Below are positions 11,746 to 23,341 of a DNA stretch of 64,000 bases, in pieces. The notes under the pieces were generated by a model, which worked only from the letters and a program-made list of their open reading frames with translations, was not told the origin of the DNA and made no database searches. The position numbers and the translations under genes are program-made. Every line of letters starts with the position of its first letter. Positions within the stretch are counted from its first letter, which is position 1. This DNA comes from Micrasema longulum (lineage: Eukaryota > Arthropoda > Insecta > Trichoptera > Brachycentridae), in the NCBI GenBank assembly GCA_022494885.1, contig JAGVSM010003668.1, positions 62,001 to 126,000 on the forward strand. The letters are read 5' to 3'.

Positions 11746-12429
11746 ATGAATACTTAAAAATATTTATGATAAAACTATCCGCGAATGAGAAAATATTATT
11801 GTGTTTGCCTTCCTTTCAAAAGTAAATAATTATCATTACAATGTTGTGATTTTATTATATTATTTGGTTTTCAAGTCAAATATTTATTTATTTCTTGTCT
11901 GTCACCTAAGATAATTAAATTCATATTTTCCCTAATAAATTACATGTTATACATTTTTTTGATAGCATGCTACATGAACATGAATAATAAGCCTTGTTTT
12001 ACAAAATAATGATAAAGAGCACATGTTTTCAGCGATTTGACAGACGGCCTATTAATTAGATGTTTTTTTTTTGTTTATTTTTTAAACTTATTTCTGAGGG
12101 ATCGCAATGCAAAATTAAGTAGACATTTTATTTAACAATCTGACAGATGGTAAAATCATCGAATTCTCAAATAATATTATTTGTGAATTCGCTTCTTACA
12201 CATGAAATGTGATCCTACCGTATTCCCTTTTAATCCCAGCAGTATTTCGACACAGTTTTTTTTCCCGTACGCAGTTTTTTTGATAATTCTATGCCTGCAT
12301 GGTTATTTACATAAAATGCGTTGTGATCATTCGTATATTTTGAATGTTGGTTAACATTATTTGACCTTAAAAACATTCAGGTAGTTATGTAATATGAATA
12401 TCATGTCTGCTTCTCAATTGGGATTGCCC

Positions 12430-12640
12430 ACTAACATTCAGGCTTTTTTGTCAGGCTGCCAACTCCTGTGCACCTTTTCGCGTCAGGTCCGCGTCACGTA
12501 GTTTAGACATAAACTGCCGACGAGCTGTCAGCCGCGGCCATCCAGGTCTCCGGGAATAGAAAACCTAACTTTGCGAGCGTGTTTAAGGCTCTTGGAAGGT
12601 ATCCGCAAGTATGTGATCCAGCTAACCCCCGCTTGAAGAC
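12430..12640 (-). other. GC-rich island with degenerate open frame
   Basis: This stretch is much richer in G, C and CpG than its surroundings (GTCCGCGTCACGTAG, GTCAGCCGCGGCCATCC). The minus strand can be read as PRLTARRQFMSKLRDADLT followed by RKGAQELAA and a stop. I do not recognise this; it could be a piece of a retrotransposon ORF or an old exon. 12645-13185 beyond it shows nothing. Confidence 0.35.
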
Positions 12641-13189
12641 AGCTGCCTAATCTTCATAACTTATTGTCAAACTAGGTAAGTAGGTACTTAATTTTATTTC
12701 AATATTGTTTCTGCGTGTGTTGTATTATAATAAAATTAATGTATTAACAAACTGAGCTTGTTGATAGCGTCCGTAAGCATAAACAAATTGCGGTTTTAAC
12801 CAATTTTCTCTAGAAAAATATCTAAATAAGATCCAGTTTTTTTTTTGGAGAAAACTTCCTGAAAAAATTTTTTTTTTGGCGCAGCTTGATGAATAATAAG
12901 TTTTTATTCCGAAACTTAAGTACATGCTATTATCCGACCGATAAATGATCAAACCTTGGATACTTTTTTATAACTCGCACCGCGATCACGATATAAAATC
13001 TTGGTATTTTTTTTCTTAAAACCTTTCGCATTAATTTCCCAATCATTTGACAAATATTTTAAATAGGTATTTATTTTAGTAGTGAAAAAAATCGTATCTA
13101 TTGAACACGCGTTAAGATATTTATTGTACAGCGCCCTTGAGGTTATTTTTACAAAAATGCCGCTAAATAAATTTTCCAACTACAGTATT

Positions 13190-14345
13190 GTGCGAATTGA
13201 TGGGATAAAATTCCTTGTAATCATAAAATACGTTTTTATTAATAATTTGAGTTACAGGTGACGTACAATCATAAAATATTTTTATTCAATATGATGTGTG
13301 TCCTCCCTTTGCTTTTATAACAGCCTGAACACGTTTTGGCATGGAACCAATTAAACTTCGGAAATTTTCTTTTATTCTGTCATCTTGAAACCACATCTGA
13401 ATAACAGCTTCTATCATCTTTATCTTGGTGGTGAAGTCCAATTTTTGTATTCTTGATTTACAAATCGCCCACAAATTTTCTATAGGGTTAAGGTCAGGTG
13501 AATTTCCAGGCCAGTCTAAAAGAGTTATATTTTTATCATTGAAATACTTAAGCATAAACTTCGATACGTGACAAGGAGCTGAGTCCTGTTGAAATACAGC
13601 CCCACCATTAGGGCAACATTTTCTCAGTTATGTACCAAAGTGCTGCTCCAATAGAGTTTTTTAATTTAGGCTATTCATCATTCCTTTTATTGATATAAAA
13701 AATCCGGTCCCCATGTATGAAAGCAGCCTCAAAACCTCTTCACAGGATATTTCACCGTTTGGTCAATATGAGCCACAGTAAGTTTTTCATCCCCACTTTT
13801 TCTAAAAAAAATGTGCGATATCCCTGCACGAGAAAGTGGGTCTCATCTGAAAACAGCACCTTTCTCCAGTCTTCTACAGTCCACTTGGTGTATTTTCTAG
13901 TCCAAATGAGCCTTTTCTTCATCATACATGCCGTCAGGAGTTGTTTCTTCTGTGGCCGAATTTCTTTTCTTCCAGATTCAATGAGTCTTCTTCGTACTGT
14001 TGAGTCATGTATCATCACTCCAGTGGCTGCGAAATCTCGTTGAAGTTCGTAACTTATTTTTCTGGGGTTTAACTTACTATTTCTGATTAAAGATATTTCA
14101 TCTTGGACACTAGTTTTCCGGTTTCTTCCACATTTCCCAATTATCTTTGCTTCAACTGATCCTGTTTCTCTTTTCTGCTTAATAATCTTGCCGACTGCTC
14201 CCTGACTCACAAAACATTTATTTGCAATCTCCTTCTGAGTCATTGATGTATGTCAACTTAAGGTTATAATCTTTTTCTTTTTCCTCGGCGTGATATCCAT
14301 GATTCAAACCAACTCAAAATCACTGTTTAATACTCGTATCAAATA
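13190..14345 (-). pseudogene. Tc1-like transposon with broken transposase
   Basis: The minus strand encodes a Tc1-type transposase in pieces. It starts MDITPRKKKKIITLS (14299), followed by a stop and then MTQKEIANKCFVSQGAVGKI (helix-turn-helix). KVLFSDETHFLVQGY holds the first catalytic Asp. After frameshifts at about 13555-13755 come NGGAVFQQDSAPCHVSK (second Asp) and DWPGNSPDLNPIENLW, the D34E signature. The end is KAKGGHTSY, as is usual for the family. The left end at 13182 (CTACAGTATTGTGCGAATTG) looks like a terminal repeat; its partner near 14390 is unclear. Inactive. Confidence 0.9.
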
Positions 14346-14349
14346 TCAG

Positions 14350-15078
14350 TTCAACGCATATTACAATGCAAAATCGCTATTATTTTTATCCATCTGGATA
14401 TCCGGAATCGAATTATTTGATGAAAATATTTTGAAATAAAAAAAAACATATATTTCCACTTTAATTTGATGAAACAAATCTTTTCAATTTCAATACAAAT
14501 CGCATGAGCCTTGTAAAATAAATTTGAAAAACATGTCAGTTTTATCTTGTATCAAGGGAAAAACATAATGTTCATGGCGCCACTAATTAGACAGAGAATT
14601 AATTATTTACTTACTTTTAATACCAGCTTTTCAGAAATACTTTTCCTCATAACACAGTAACAACATAGCACGCTAATTTAAAATAATTATTAAAAAATTA
14701 AATAACATCGGAGGTCATAAAAATTCTAAGTATTTTTTATAACATAGTGCGACAGATGTTATCTTATTTATTATACATAATATTATGATAATATTGAATG
14801 TAAAATTAAATAAAGTTTCTTATAACTGTGTTGACATATTTATTGTGGGAGGTGTAAGATTTCTGGAGCCTGTATTTACACGGGGATACGTTCCACACAG
14901 TACCGTGTTAAAAAAGTGTAGTAAAAAAGATTTTTATGCAAGTTTCTTTGCATAAAAATCAATTCGAGATTTAAAAAAATGAACTTTTCACTATTTATAT
15001 TGCACCTTATTTTTCCAAAATATATTTAAAATGCCATCAAATACTTCGTAATAGAGATTATTCTAAATCATGTACTAT
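14350..15078. other. AT-rich intergenic DNA, no gene seen
   Basis: A short inverted pair lies near 14925-14970 (GATTTTTATGCAAGTTTCTT / GCATAAAAATCAATTC). Otherwise nothing is supportable. Confidence 0.45.
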
Positions 15079-15079
15079 G

Positions 15080-16000
15080 TTATTTGATTTATTTATTAAG
15101 GAAATCATACAGTCTTTATATAAATACAAGGTACAAAAGAACAATTCAAAAAGTAAAACCAATTACAGATTTCATATTAATTTATTATGAATGCAGGAGA
15201 GGGGAAAAAATAATTAAATTAAAAAATATGAATATTAAATAAAAAGTACGTAAAGGGAGAAGACACTGTATAGCTCCCCTCTCTCTCTGCTTCCATGAAC
15301 ATTTATATTTCTTAGTAAAATTCACTACCAACAATAATTAATTAGATGCAGGTAGTAGATGTACATATGAAAAAGTAAAAATTAAGAGTGGAAATTAAAA
15401 GTTTAAATAAAAAATTTAAATTACAAGCTAAAATTAATGTTAAAATTTAAATTTAAAAAGTTAAAACTAAAAGATAAAATTAAAAGTCAAAATTAAAAGT
15501 TAAAAGCTAGGCAGGAGATAAATTTAAAATGTCTTTAACAGATCTGATAAAAATATAGTATTTACAGTGTAATATGTCGATGTCACTAAAACTGTCATTA
15601 TAGGTAATCTGTATTCTTCGAAGAGTGCTATTTTTCATATAATTAGTCATTGAGTTAGGAATGTCGAAGAGTACAGATTGACGAGTTGAACGGACAGGGA
15701 CTCAATATGAAATGCTTCTAACAATTTCTGGGCTATCATTTAGGTTATTTACAATTTTATAGATAAAGCTCATGTCCAACATGGTACGCCGAGTTGCGAG
15801 ATTTTGAAGCTTATGAAAATTAGCGAACTCAGTCCTACTTAAAAATGAAACATTATTTTTTAAATCTAATTGTCTAAGAAAACAGTTTTGAATATGTTTA
15901 ATACGATATTTGTAAGTATTGTATTGAGGATTCCAAATCGGTGAACTAAACTCTAGGACACCACGTACATATGAAAAAAAGTTATTATTATTATATTCAT
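15080..16000 (-). mobile_element. Jockey/CR1-like LINE 3' end, decayed
   Basis: On the minus strand 15995-15515 reads RGVLEFSSPIWNPQYNTYKYR, then IKHIQNCFLRQLDLKNNVSF, then RRTMLDMSFIYKIVNNLNDSP, one stop, and VRSTRQSVLFDIPNSMTNY. This is the thumb and C-terminus of a non-LTR reverse transcriptase. The UTR runs to a T-rich (tail complement) stretch at about 15080-15098. A pseudogene with at least one in-frame stop. Confidence 0.85.
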
Positions 16001-16079
16001 TCTAAGCGAGCAACTTAAAGCTGATATGCTTAAATCTATTTTAATGAAAGTTAGCTGTTAGCGAACTTTATCTTTTTCG

Positions 16080-16425
16080 AAACAAATCTAGTCCATTTTT
16101 GAACACATTGAGATCAGCTCTTGTGGGAGCTTATTCCAACCGTCAACAACCCTATTGCTCAGGAAATGCTTCCGTAGGTTAAGATTGAATGTCGTTTTCT
16201 CCAGCCTGAGACTGTGGCCTCGATGACGAGCATCCTGTTTAAGCTTGAACATGGGATCCAAATTTGGGCAGCTATAGTGACTGTTGAGTATCTTGTGTGT
16301 CTATGAGGTCACGCCTTTCTCGCCGTTCCTGCAGCGTTGTGAAACCGAGAGTTTCCAGTCTCTTCGCGAATGGGAGCCGTTTTAGGCCAAGTAAGAGCGA
16401 TGTAGGGCGCTCCCATAAGAAATAA
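16080..16425 (-). pseudogene. Second LINE fragment (CR1/L2-like C-terminus)
   Basis: The minus strand reads RLPFAKRLETLGFTTLQERR then ERRDLIDTQ. After a frameshift, sequence equivalent to GHSLRLEKTTFNLNLRKHFL and VVDGWNKLPQEL follows. This block is characteristic of CR1-like LINE C-termini and differs from the element at 15.1-16.0 kb, so two LINEs abut here. Confidence 0.8.
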
Positions 16426-16429
16426 TATA

Positions 16430-17255
16430 GTTTTTTTTTCACAGAGTCTTTGTTCAATAAAATATACAGATTATTACAATAATAATACATTATAAAGAAA
16501 ACAAAGTATTAAAATATATTTTGTCCCGATAAACTATTCAATAATAGTTTTTCATCGGGTGCTCAGTAATTAATAATCAAATAAAAAGAGTACAGACATA
16601 ATACTGCATACCTACGTGTAAAATAATAAACATAAAAAATAGTTTAAAGACTTTTTTTTTAAAGTAAGAAAATAAAGTAAAATAATACAATTAAAATTAA
16701 AGAATAGGAATTTACTTGAATAAATTTTAAATATGAAGGAAAAAATTAAACACATAAAAATAGTATGTGCTCATAAATGTAATCAAAACAAGATAAAACA
16801 AAGTAAAGTAAATCTTACATTCATTACATTACTAATACGCATTGTTAAATTATTGTTCAAAAGGGTTTTAAATTTAATTTTTCTATTCTATTATTTCGAC
16901 AGTGTAAACTGAAGTTCCGGTATATTTAGAATTTAGATAATTTGAAAAAATATATTTTTTAAAAGCTACACAAGTATTAATTTACCTGAAAAATCTATTA
17001 CAAGTTTTGTTTTTCATTGTTAGGTATATATTTTTAATTTAAAAATGCCGTTAGGTTATAAACAGGTACACATTTATTATAAGATGAACTCATATTATAT
17101 CTCGTGTGGCTAGTAGAGTTATCATGTGCTTTAAAATTTTGATTTGAAATTTGTCTCTGATATAATTTTTCAAGCAGTCAGATAAGGCATTGTAATAGTA
17201 CTTCAAAATCAAGATTTTCGGGTTAACTTCTAAAAACACATTTTTGTATCTGCCA
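16430..17255. other. AT-rich DNA, possible LINE 3' UTR, no gene seen
   Basis: A minus-strand open frame at 17090-17275 has a faint LINE-like composition but no motif I can name. Confidence 0.4.
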
Positions 17256-17257
17256 TT

Positions 17258-17338
17258 AATGCTACAAATAGACAAGTCGTGATACGTTCAAATAATATTA
17301 TGATGATTTGAACGCACGACTTGTCTATTTGTAGCATT
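17258..17338. repeat. Near-perfect 81-bp hairpin
   Basis: The left arm AATGCTACAAATAGACAAG continues TCGTG(ATA)CGTTCAAAT. It pairs with the right arm, which starts ATTTGAACGCACGACTTGTC. The loop is about 12 nt (AATATTATGATG). Arms are 33-36 nt and differ only by a 3-nt ATA insertion in the left arm. Confidence 0.85.
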
Positions 17339-17410
17339 CATGGAGTGTACAGAAATGTGATTTTAGTAGTCAACTCAAAACTGCTGATTTAGAAGTCACC
17401 TATTTGTGGT

Positions 17411-17827
17411 AATGAGCAAGTTCAGTGTTACGGAAAATTGGAAATAAAATTGTTTTCTTACACGCGGTGAAAATTAGAGCATTTAATTGTACGGCGAAGT
17501 TTCTAGAAAATGTATGAAAAAATAATAAAAATGGTTTTAATACAAATAAACTACTTCGAACTACGTCACAAGTTCTTCCGAAAGTTCGTCAAGACACAAC
17601 ACTATCATTGATTGCAATGATAGTGTTGTGATAGATTTCCGGTTTCCGGAAAGTTAACTCCAGCAGAACTCACCGACGAGAACTAGTGACGTCACGGGCA
17701 GAGTAATTACATTTTTTTAAATCACAGCACAGCGCTGATAATACAATACATAAAAATAATTAAATAAAATAATTGGTCTAGTTTGACAGTCGATTGACAA
17801 ATAAAAAAACGCAGAACTTCCTCACTA
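17411..17827 (+). mobile_element. CRE-bearing MITE, copy B
   Basis: Starts AATGAGCAAGTTC and ends AACTTCCTCACT. It carries the family landmarks ACACGCGGTGAAAATTAGAGC, GTACGGCGAAGTTTCT, GTGACGTCACGGGC near 17690, and AGTTTGACAGTCGATT. An internal hairpin made of ACACAACACTATCATTGATT and its partner ATCA-ATGATAGTGTTGTG lies near 17595-17630. It codes for nothing. Confidence 0.85.
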
Positions 17828-17829
17828 AC

Positions 17830-18375
17830 CCTCGATAATATAGTTTATATTTTATTTTGTAATGTATTTTATCTGCTCTACTTAATGTTTAATTACGTTT
17901 AATGCAATTGATAGTGCTGAATTATTAGTTAGAAAACCGTATTAGGGTATAAATATAATTATCATTATTTTCTAATGGCGCCATTTTAAGGTTAATGCGT
18001 ATTAAAATAATGTCCTATGTAGTTAAAAATATAATAACTAGGGAAGTGTGCAATATAACTTAACTTCATTATTTTATTACTGTTATATGACAGGCTGATA
18101 ATACATCATATTTGATTTATGTTCAAGTTTACAATTTGTGATAGCTTAGGTGTAAATATTGAATATCATTTCAAATTAAACTAGTTCAGTCGAGTTACTA
18201 GAGAACTGCTTCTGGATCTTCAAATTACAGTCAAAATAATCACAAAAGGGGCTTTCGATAAATAAAAATAGAAACTATTTATAATAGTATCTTACCTATT
18301 TATAAACGTAGGTGTGTACATACACACATAAACAACTTATCAACCTCATAGTAATAATCGGCCCCGTATTATTAC
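17830..18375. other. AT-rich intergenic DNA, no gene seen
   Basis: ACTAGGGAAGTGTGCAATAT near 18040 recurs as ACTAGGGAAGTGCAATAT near 22190, so part of this is an unclassified dispersed repeat. Confidence 0.4.
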
Positions 18376-18379
18376 TCTA

Positions 18380-18830
18380 AGTTATCGACGATGTTTCGAG
18401 TTTCCCAAATCTCTAGGATTAGGTGTAAAATAAAGAAGTTTCCCTGTGGAAAACAATTCGAAAAAACTCTTCTATAATATTGAAAAATCAACTCTATCTC
18501 TTTACAAAATCAATAAGAGAGAATATGGTAAAATAAGAGAGTGGATATTCGATCAGGAGTTTATATAGAAAAAAAAACTTTATGCCTATTATGTACATTT
18601 TGTTTATTTGCTTTGATATTTCTGTTTTATTTGTCTTTTGTCTTTTTTTTCTTGCTCCTTATAATTTAGTTGGCAATATTAATAATTAGATAAATAGCGT
18701 AATTATCTTTTTTTTGTGAAATATTTTCACAGATATGCCAAATACATTGGCTCGGTGAATCTTGTAAATGAGAATATATTTGTAATGTGTTTGTTTTATA
18801 TAAAATAAACAGATCGTGGAATTGAAGAAT
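18380..18830 (+). mobile_element. Probable LINE 3' end with hairpin and A-rich tail
   Basis: The plus strand reads KLFYNIEKSTLSLYKINKRE then YGKIREWIFDQEFI-stop, which looks like a non-LTR ORF end (xKKWLLExxFYS type). A UTR follows with a short stem (GCCAAATACATTGGC) and then TATAAAATAAAC. Assignment rests on weak protein similarity. Confidence 0.4.
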
Positions 18831-19369
18831 TTTTTTTTTGAGTACCTATTAATTTGTTAGTACTCGAATTTAATCGATCAGTCAATCGAGTTTTAATCAA
18901 TCATATTTTAAAAAATATCAAATTTCCTAAATTTCACACAAGCTATGGTAAAAGAAGTTTTTTTTTCAAAGGAAAACAAAATTATAATATCATATCTTTA
19001 AAACTATTATTTCATTAAATAAATTCAATGTATTTAAAAAAAAATTTAACCCGAGTAAAAAACAGCATTCCTATTTTAATTAATATATATGTATTATTAT
19101 TTTCTATTTTTACCTTTATTCTGTATAACTTATATTAAATAATTATTTTTCTCATTTATACAATACATTGAGTCAAAACTGATTTATTTGCGATTTTCTG
19201 TTTGTTTCTAAAGTGCTACATTGTATTTATGTATGTAATTGAAGGAATACATTTGAAAAAATACCACTTGATGTATAAAGGAGTTATGAAGTATATCAAT
19301 ATATTATATTATTGTGTTAATATTATTATATTTTTGTTATATGGAATACTTATAATACTTGTACCTTGT

Positions 19370-19460
19370 ACCTACTATTAAGTAAGTGAAAGTCACTCTC
19401 CAAACAAGAGCTCATCTCTTCATTGGAGAGGAACCGCATTTAAAAAAAAAAAAAATAATG
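19370..19460 (+). mobile_element. LINE 3'-end-like hairpin with A tail
   Basis: ACTCTCCAA...TTGGAGAGG forms an 8-bp stem, followed by CCGCATTT and a 13-base A run. The layout matches other LINE 3' ends in this window (38.6 and 54.5 kb). Confidence 0.4.
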
Positions 19461-19500
19461 TAATAAAAAAATTATAAATGTAATTGCATGCACTATATTA

Positions 19501-19528
19501 AATATATATATATATATATATATATTTT
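19501..19528. repeat. (TA)n microsatellite
   Basis: About thirteen uninterrupted AT/TA dinucleotides. Confidence 0.9.
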
Positions 19529-19529
19529 A

Positions 19530-20520
19530 ATGCGTACTTGAAATTACAGTAAAATGTTGACACATATATTATATATTATATTAGATTACTAGTTTCTATT
19601 TTTTCATGTATGCCGTCATTTACCTTTCGAAATAAAGCAATTTTTTTATCGAACACGTACAACAATCAAACGACACAAATTGTAAAAACTATTTAAAGTC
19701 ATACATTAAAGAAAAATAATAGTTACCTAACTCTAATTTAAGCGGTAGAAACTTATTAATATAATTATGATTCATCAATTTCAAGATTAAACGGTTCATA
19801 TTGTATTTGCATCAACAATTATTTATCTTCAAGCCATCGTGCTTGAATATATGGGAACATAGTTAAAATGCTTACCCACTGCAATATATTTTAGAAAAAA
19901 ATGAAGAGAAAAATATACAATTAAAAATAACTTTAAAATGTTTAAAATTGAGTTTTTTTTTAAATTTACAGACGGGAACTTTGATTTAATTTACCCAAGT
20001 AAATTTAATTAAATTGTAATGCGTCCATCGAACATGACATATAATCATATATTATAAAGAAAAAACGGTTATATCTCAATTTATTCATTAGAAATTTTGA
20101 AATTTTTTGTACTTTTATTAAAGTGTTTTATTTTATTTACTAATTATACACTATTGTGTGGTAATTTGTTTTCTTTTGTCGTCTACAAACATTATTTTTT
20201 TATAATTTAACCAATTTTATGTAAATTATTTATATGTATACTCGATACGCCTATTCGCTGCAATATGATAAGCATCAACCCTTTCAGAATAATGTATATG
20301 TATAGTGTATAGTGTATAGGTAAACTAGTAAGCGTGATACTTTCGTACAACACATATTTCAGTTTAATTTTATTTTGATTGTGAATACTGTGTACATTTT
20401 ATTGGAATATGTTAAACCAAGAATTTTCAATAAAAAAATCGTATGTAAAACCTGGTACGGTTTACCTAAATTAAAATTAAGCGTAAACAAGGGTGGAGTT
20501 TGTTTTCAATATTAAATACG
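19530..20520. other. AT-rich DNA upstream of the 109-residue gene
   Basis: No gene is seen. TGTATAGTGTATAGTGTATAGG near 20297 is a short tandem repeat of 8 bp. Confidence 0.4.
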
Positions 20521-20705
20521 ATCTTTGGATTAATGGCCGCCGAACTACGATAGTGCTTTATCGGACGGGCGTGCATTGTCAAGACACTGAAAAGACCCCT
20601 TGAAATTATTGTAATACTGACGTAAATACCGTAATGTATTGGCCGCTACGGTCCGTCGCGTCCGTGCTCCGCTGGAGTCACGCATCTCGACAGGCGGTGG
20701 CGCCA

Positions 20706-20745
20706 TATATAAGTCAGGCTCGTGACACGCGCGTTATCTATTTAA
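20706..20745 (+). promoter_or_regulatory. Core promoter: TATA box of the 109-residue gene
   Basis: TATATAA at 20706-20712 lies in a locally CpG-rich stretch, with a second TATTTAAG at 20739. CTCAGTG at 20785, just before the start codon, resembles an arthropod initiator. The 5' UTR would be about 20-60 nt. Which TATA is used cannot be decided from sequence. Confidence 0.6.
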
Positions 20746-20795
20746 GCCAGAGACTCCGAGAATACAAGGCGCGCATTGTGTGTCTCAGTGTTAAA

Positions 20796-21125
20796 ATGTC
20801 ATTCGAAAATTGCGGTTATTGTAAAGAGTGCGTGAGAATGAGGGTGATGAAAGTTATCGGGCGTACTAGTGAAACGCCATTGGAGTGCGCGTACAAACAC
20901 ATATTGGACGCGTACACCGAGTCATCGGAATACTCGATAGAGGCGTCGAATCCTCGATCCACGCCCCCGTCTCCCGGTGAAAGCTGTCCTTCCAACTGCC
21001 GCTGGACATCGTCGGGGTCATCTTCCAAACCCAGCTACGACGATATGCACTTTAGCGACGACTACAACGATGCGTCTCGCCTCTTCAGAAAAAGAATCCA
21101 ATTCGTGAAAAGAAAAAAAGTGTGA
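20796..21125 (+). CDS. Uncharacterised 109-residue protein, intronless
   Basis: I do not recognise this protein. The ATG at 20796 is preferred because it follows GTTAAA (a good insect start context) and sits downstream of the TATA box. The in-frame upstream extension to 20634 would run through the promoter. The N-terminus has a C-x2-C-x2-C cluster (CGYCKEC) in a basic segment, then LECAYKHILDAYTESSEYS. The middle is Ser/Pro-rich (SNPRSTPPSPGES, SSGSSSKPS), then an acidic stretch (YDDMHFSDDYND). The C-terminus is strongly basic (RLFRKRIQFVKRKKV), a likely nuclear localisation signal. Codons are clearly more GC-rich than flanking DNA, supporting real coding. A small, unstable nuclear regulator is one guess; no family is claimed. 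Confidence 0.75.
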   Translation: MSFENCGYCKECVRMRVMKVIGRTSETPLECAYKHILDAYTESSEYSIEASNPRSTPPSPGESCPSNCRWTSSGSSSKPSYDDMHFSDDYNDASRLFRKRIQFVKRKKV

Positions 21126-21327
21126 AGAAATCCTTGCAGAAGGTCTCTTCTACCTCTACATTTTGGTACAAATCTCGATAAATGCGAGATATAGTCGGTT
21201 CTACCGCGCTACCGTGCTACCGTGGCGTGGGATATACATTTGATACGAGGACGTTGTTTGTTTCGTGAAGACCTTTGATTGTTTTTTAAAAATGCTGGTC
21301 AATGTTTCTTCCGATAAAAATATCAAG

Positions 21328-21336
21328 TTATTTATT
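21328..21336 (+). promoter_or_regulatory. AU-rich element in 3' UTR
   Basis: TTATTTATT is the classic nonamer-type mRNA instability motif, about 200 nt after the stop of the 109-residue gene. It fits a transiently expressed transcript, though AT-rich DNA gives such motifs by chance. Confidence 0.4.
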
Positions 21337-21558
21337 TTCCATGAAGTAAGCTAGTGGAACAGTAATGTTGACAAGTGATATGTGCATGTAAATGTATTCA
21401 AAACGCGTATGTATATTTTATTTGTCTGTTTTGAAAACGTGTTGAGAACTTTATTTTAACTGTTAATCTGACGCAAGTTAAACATTGACTTTGTACAGAT
21501 AGTAGTGTCAAATATTATTGAATACATTATTTAAGTTGGTACCTATTTTAAGTGACCA

Positions 21559-21564
21559 AATAAA
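21559..21564 (+). terminator. Polyadenylation signal AATAAA
   Basis: First canonical AATAAA downstream of the 109-residue gene, followed by a T/G-rich stretch (GGTATTTATTGTAG). A second AATAAA is at about 21624. The transcript would be about 0.8 kb. Confidence 0.6.
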
Positions 21565-22024
21565 TGTATTAATATAAGGTATTTATTGTAGTTTAGGTAA
21601 ACGAGTATTATTTACACAAATCAATAAAAAAACTTTTTTACGAGTATACGCTGTGTTTTTATAAATCCCACAATTTATTTTTTCTGTATAAACCAAGTAT
21701 TCTTGTGAGATAATACAGTGCATTCAATGAAATATTATAACAAATTTTATTATTATGACTCAAAACTCAACATTACACCGAATTGAAGAATATGTTACAC
21801 CTAAAATACATATTTTTTTTAAATTTAAATAACCCAACAACTATCAAAAAATATATAAAGGTAGGTTTTTTTACAGAATACTCATTAAAAAAATATGCAA
21901 TTCTCATTTTTTGTGGATGTACCCACAAAAAAAATGTTCTTAAAATTTACTTCGTATTCTAACAACCAATCAAGATATATTATTTATATTTTTTCACCAA
22001 TCCAGTATCTTATGCATTAATTAC

Positions 22025-22150
22025 TCGTATTGTAGTGGTTAGCGCGTTTGTCTTCCGTGCACGAAGTTTTGAATTTGACTCCCGACAAGGTAGGCATGAA
22101 ATATATTTTTCACTGTAATAAATTCTGGATTAGCGTTTGTACCTTAATAA
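22025..22150 (+). repeat. tRNA-derived SINE, main family, truncated copy 3
   Basis: Head GTAGTGGTTAGCGCGTTTGTC with a decayed B box (GAATTTGACTCCCGAC), then AGGCATGAAATATA. The body after that is lost or too diverged. Confidence 0.7.
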
Positions 22151-22159
22151 TATAATATA

Positions 22160-23095
22160 ATAAACAATATTATATTCTATGAAACAACTAGGGAAGTGCA
22201 ATATGTTGCTATATAATATTATACATTTTTAATACTTGCGTGCCGCATAAATCCTTTAGGGGGCCAACAGAAGTTAAACATTGCCAGTTTTAATGACAAA
22301 TTTAGTCGTTTACTGAAAAACTCAAGGTTCCTTATTTTTCTGACTCTCGCTTAAAACATTCGGCTATTGCAGTTCAAGAGAGAATAAAAAGAAAGGATCG
22401 TACCTTTCCGAAATATTTCCGGTGCACTACATCTGAAAAATTTATAAAGCTGTCGATGCGCTTTGCCACGTGTTTTCATTTTTGACATTTGCGGGATTGT
22501 GTATCAGGTCATCTCGTTTCAATAAAATAAATTGTAACGATACGTTTCAATAGTAGAACAAATTAATTTCCCTATGCACCATTATGTGCAGACAGGGTCA
22601 GTAGGAGATATCAAATTAATAATTTGATACCATCAAACTTCTTGGCTTAGTTTTGTTACTTTTTTACTGACCATCGAGTACTTTCGCCCAAGTCGGCATT
22701 TCCAAGATGGTGGCTGCTTTGACAAAATCGTTGGTGATCCAAAAAAATCAAACGAATAAACCTAGAAGTTTGATTAAAACTTTGTATTGAAATTATTAAC
22801 TGAGAAGTTTTATCGAGAAATGTTTACGTAAACATAAATATTTTATCAAAATTATTATCACACCCTGTGATAAATAAACTTTCGAATAATGTATTGAGTG
22901 AAATTAAATCATACACTGATAAGTTATAATATGTAAGATTTCGTGTAAGTATTCTTAAGCAAATTAATGAAATATTTTGCAGACCTAATCAAGATCGTAT
23001 TCTTGGCGAACGATTAGAATGAATAAGAAAGGAGATAAGATTTATGAAAGAATGCTATTTTAAAATAACTTATTTGCTTACAACTCGTGCCTTGT
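22160..23095. other. Intergenic DNA, no gene seen
   Basis: Mixed composition with a few less AT-rich patches (22690-22735, CCAAGTCGGCATTTCC; 22470, GCCACGTG). No domain, open frame or repeat ends could be named. Confidence 0.4.
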
Positions 23096-23220
23096 CAAAA
23101 CGTCATCATTTCCCTTATTGCATCTAATTATACATATGGTACTTAACTGCAATTGTACACTAATCGCAGCCTATCAAAATATTTTTTGTATTGATAAGGT
23201 TAGATGACTAGTCTTATCCT

Positions 23221-23340
23221 AGGCTGGTATTCTGAACGGAATTGCGCGTGAAGAAATCGCTCTGTTAGCGTTTATTTAGTACGTAAATACGCGTTAAAAT
23301 GCGTTTTCTACGCGCGCTTTTGCGTTCAGAATACCACCCC
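23221..23340. mobile_element. Short MITE (120 bp) with GGTATTCTGAAC ends
   Basis: The left end CTGGTATTCTGAACGG pairs with the right end GCGTTCAGAATACCACCCC. The interior is CpG-rich (GCGCGTGAAG, CTACGCGCGC). It shares the TGxTATTCTGAA motif with its neighbour. Confidence 0.75.
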
Positions 23341-23341
23341 A

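Noticed and set aside
20634..20795. In-frame upstream extension of the 109-residue protein to an earlier ATG
   Set aside because: It runs across the TATA box and presumed transcription start; the later ATG has the better start context.
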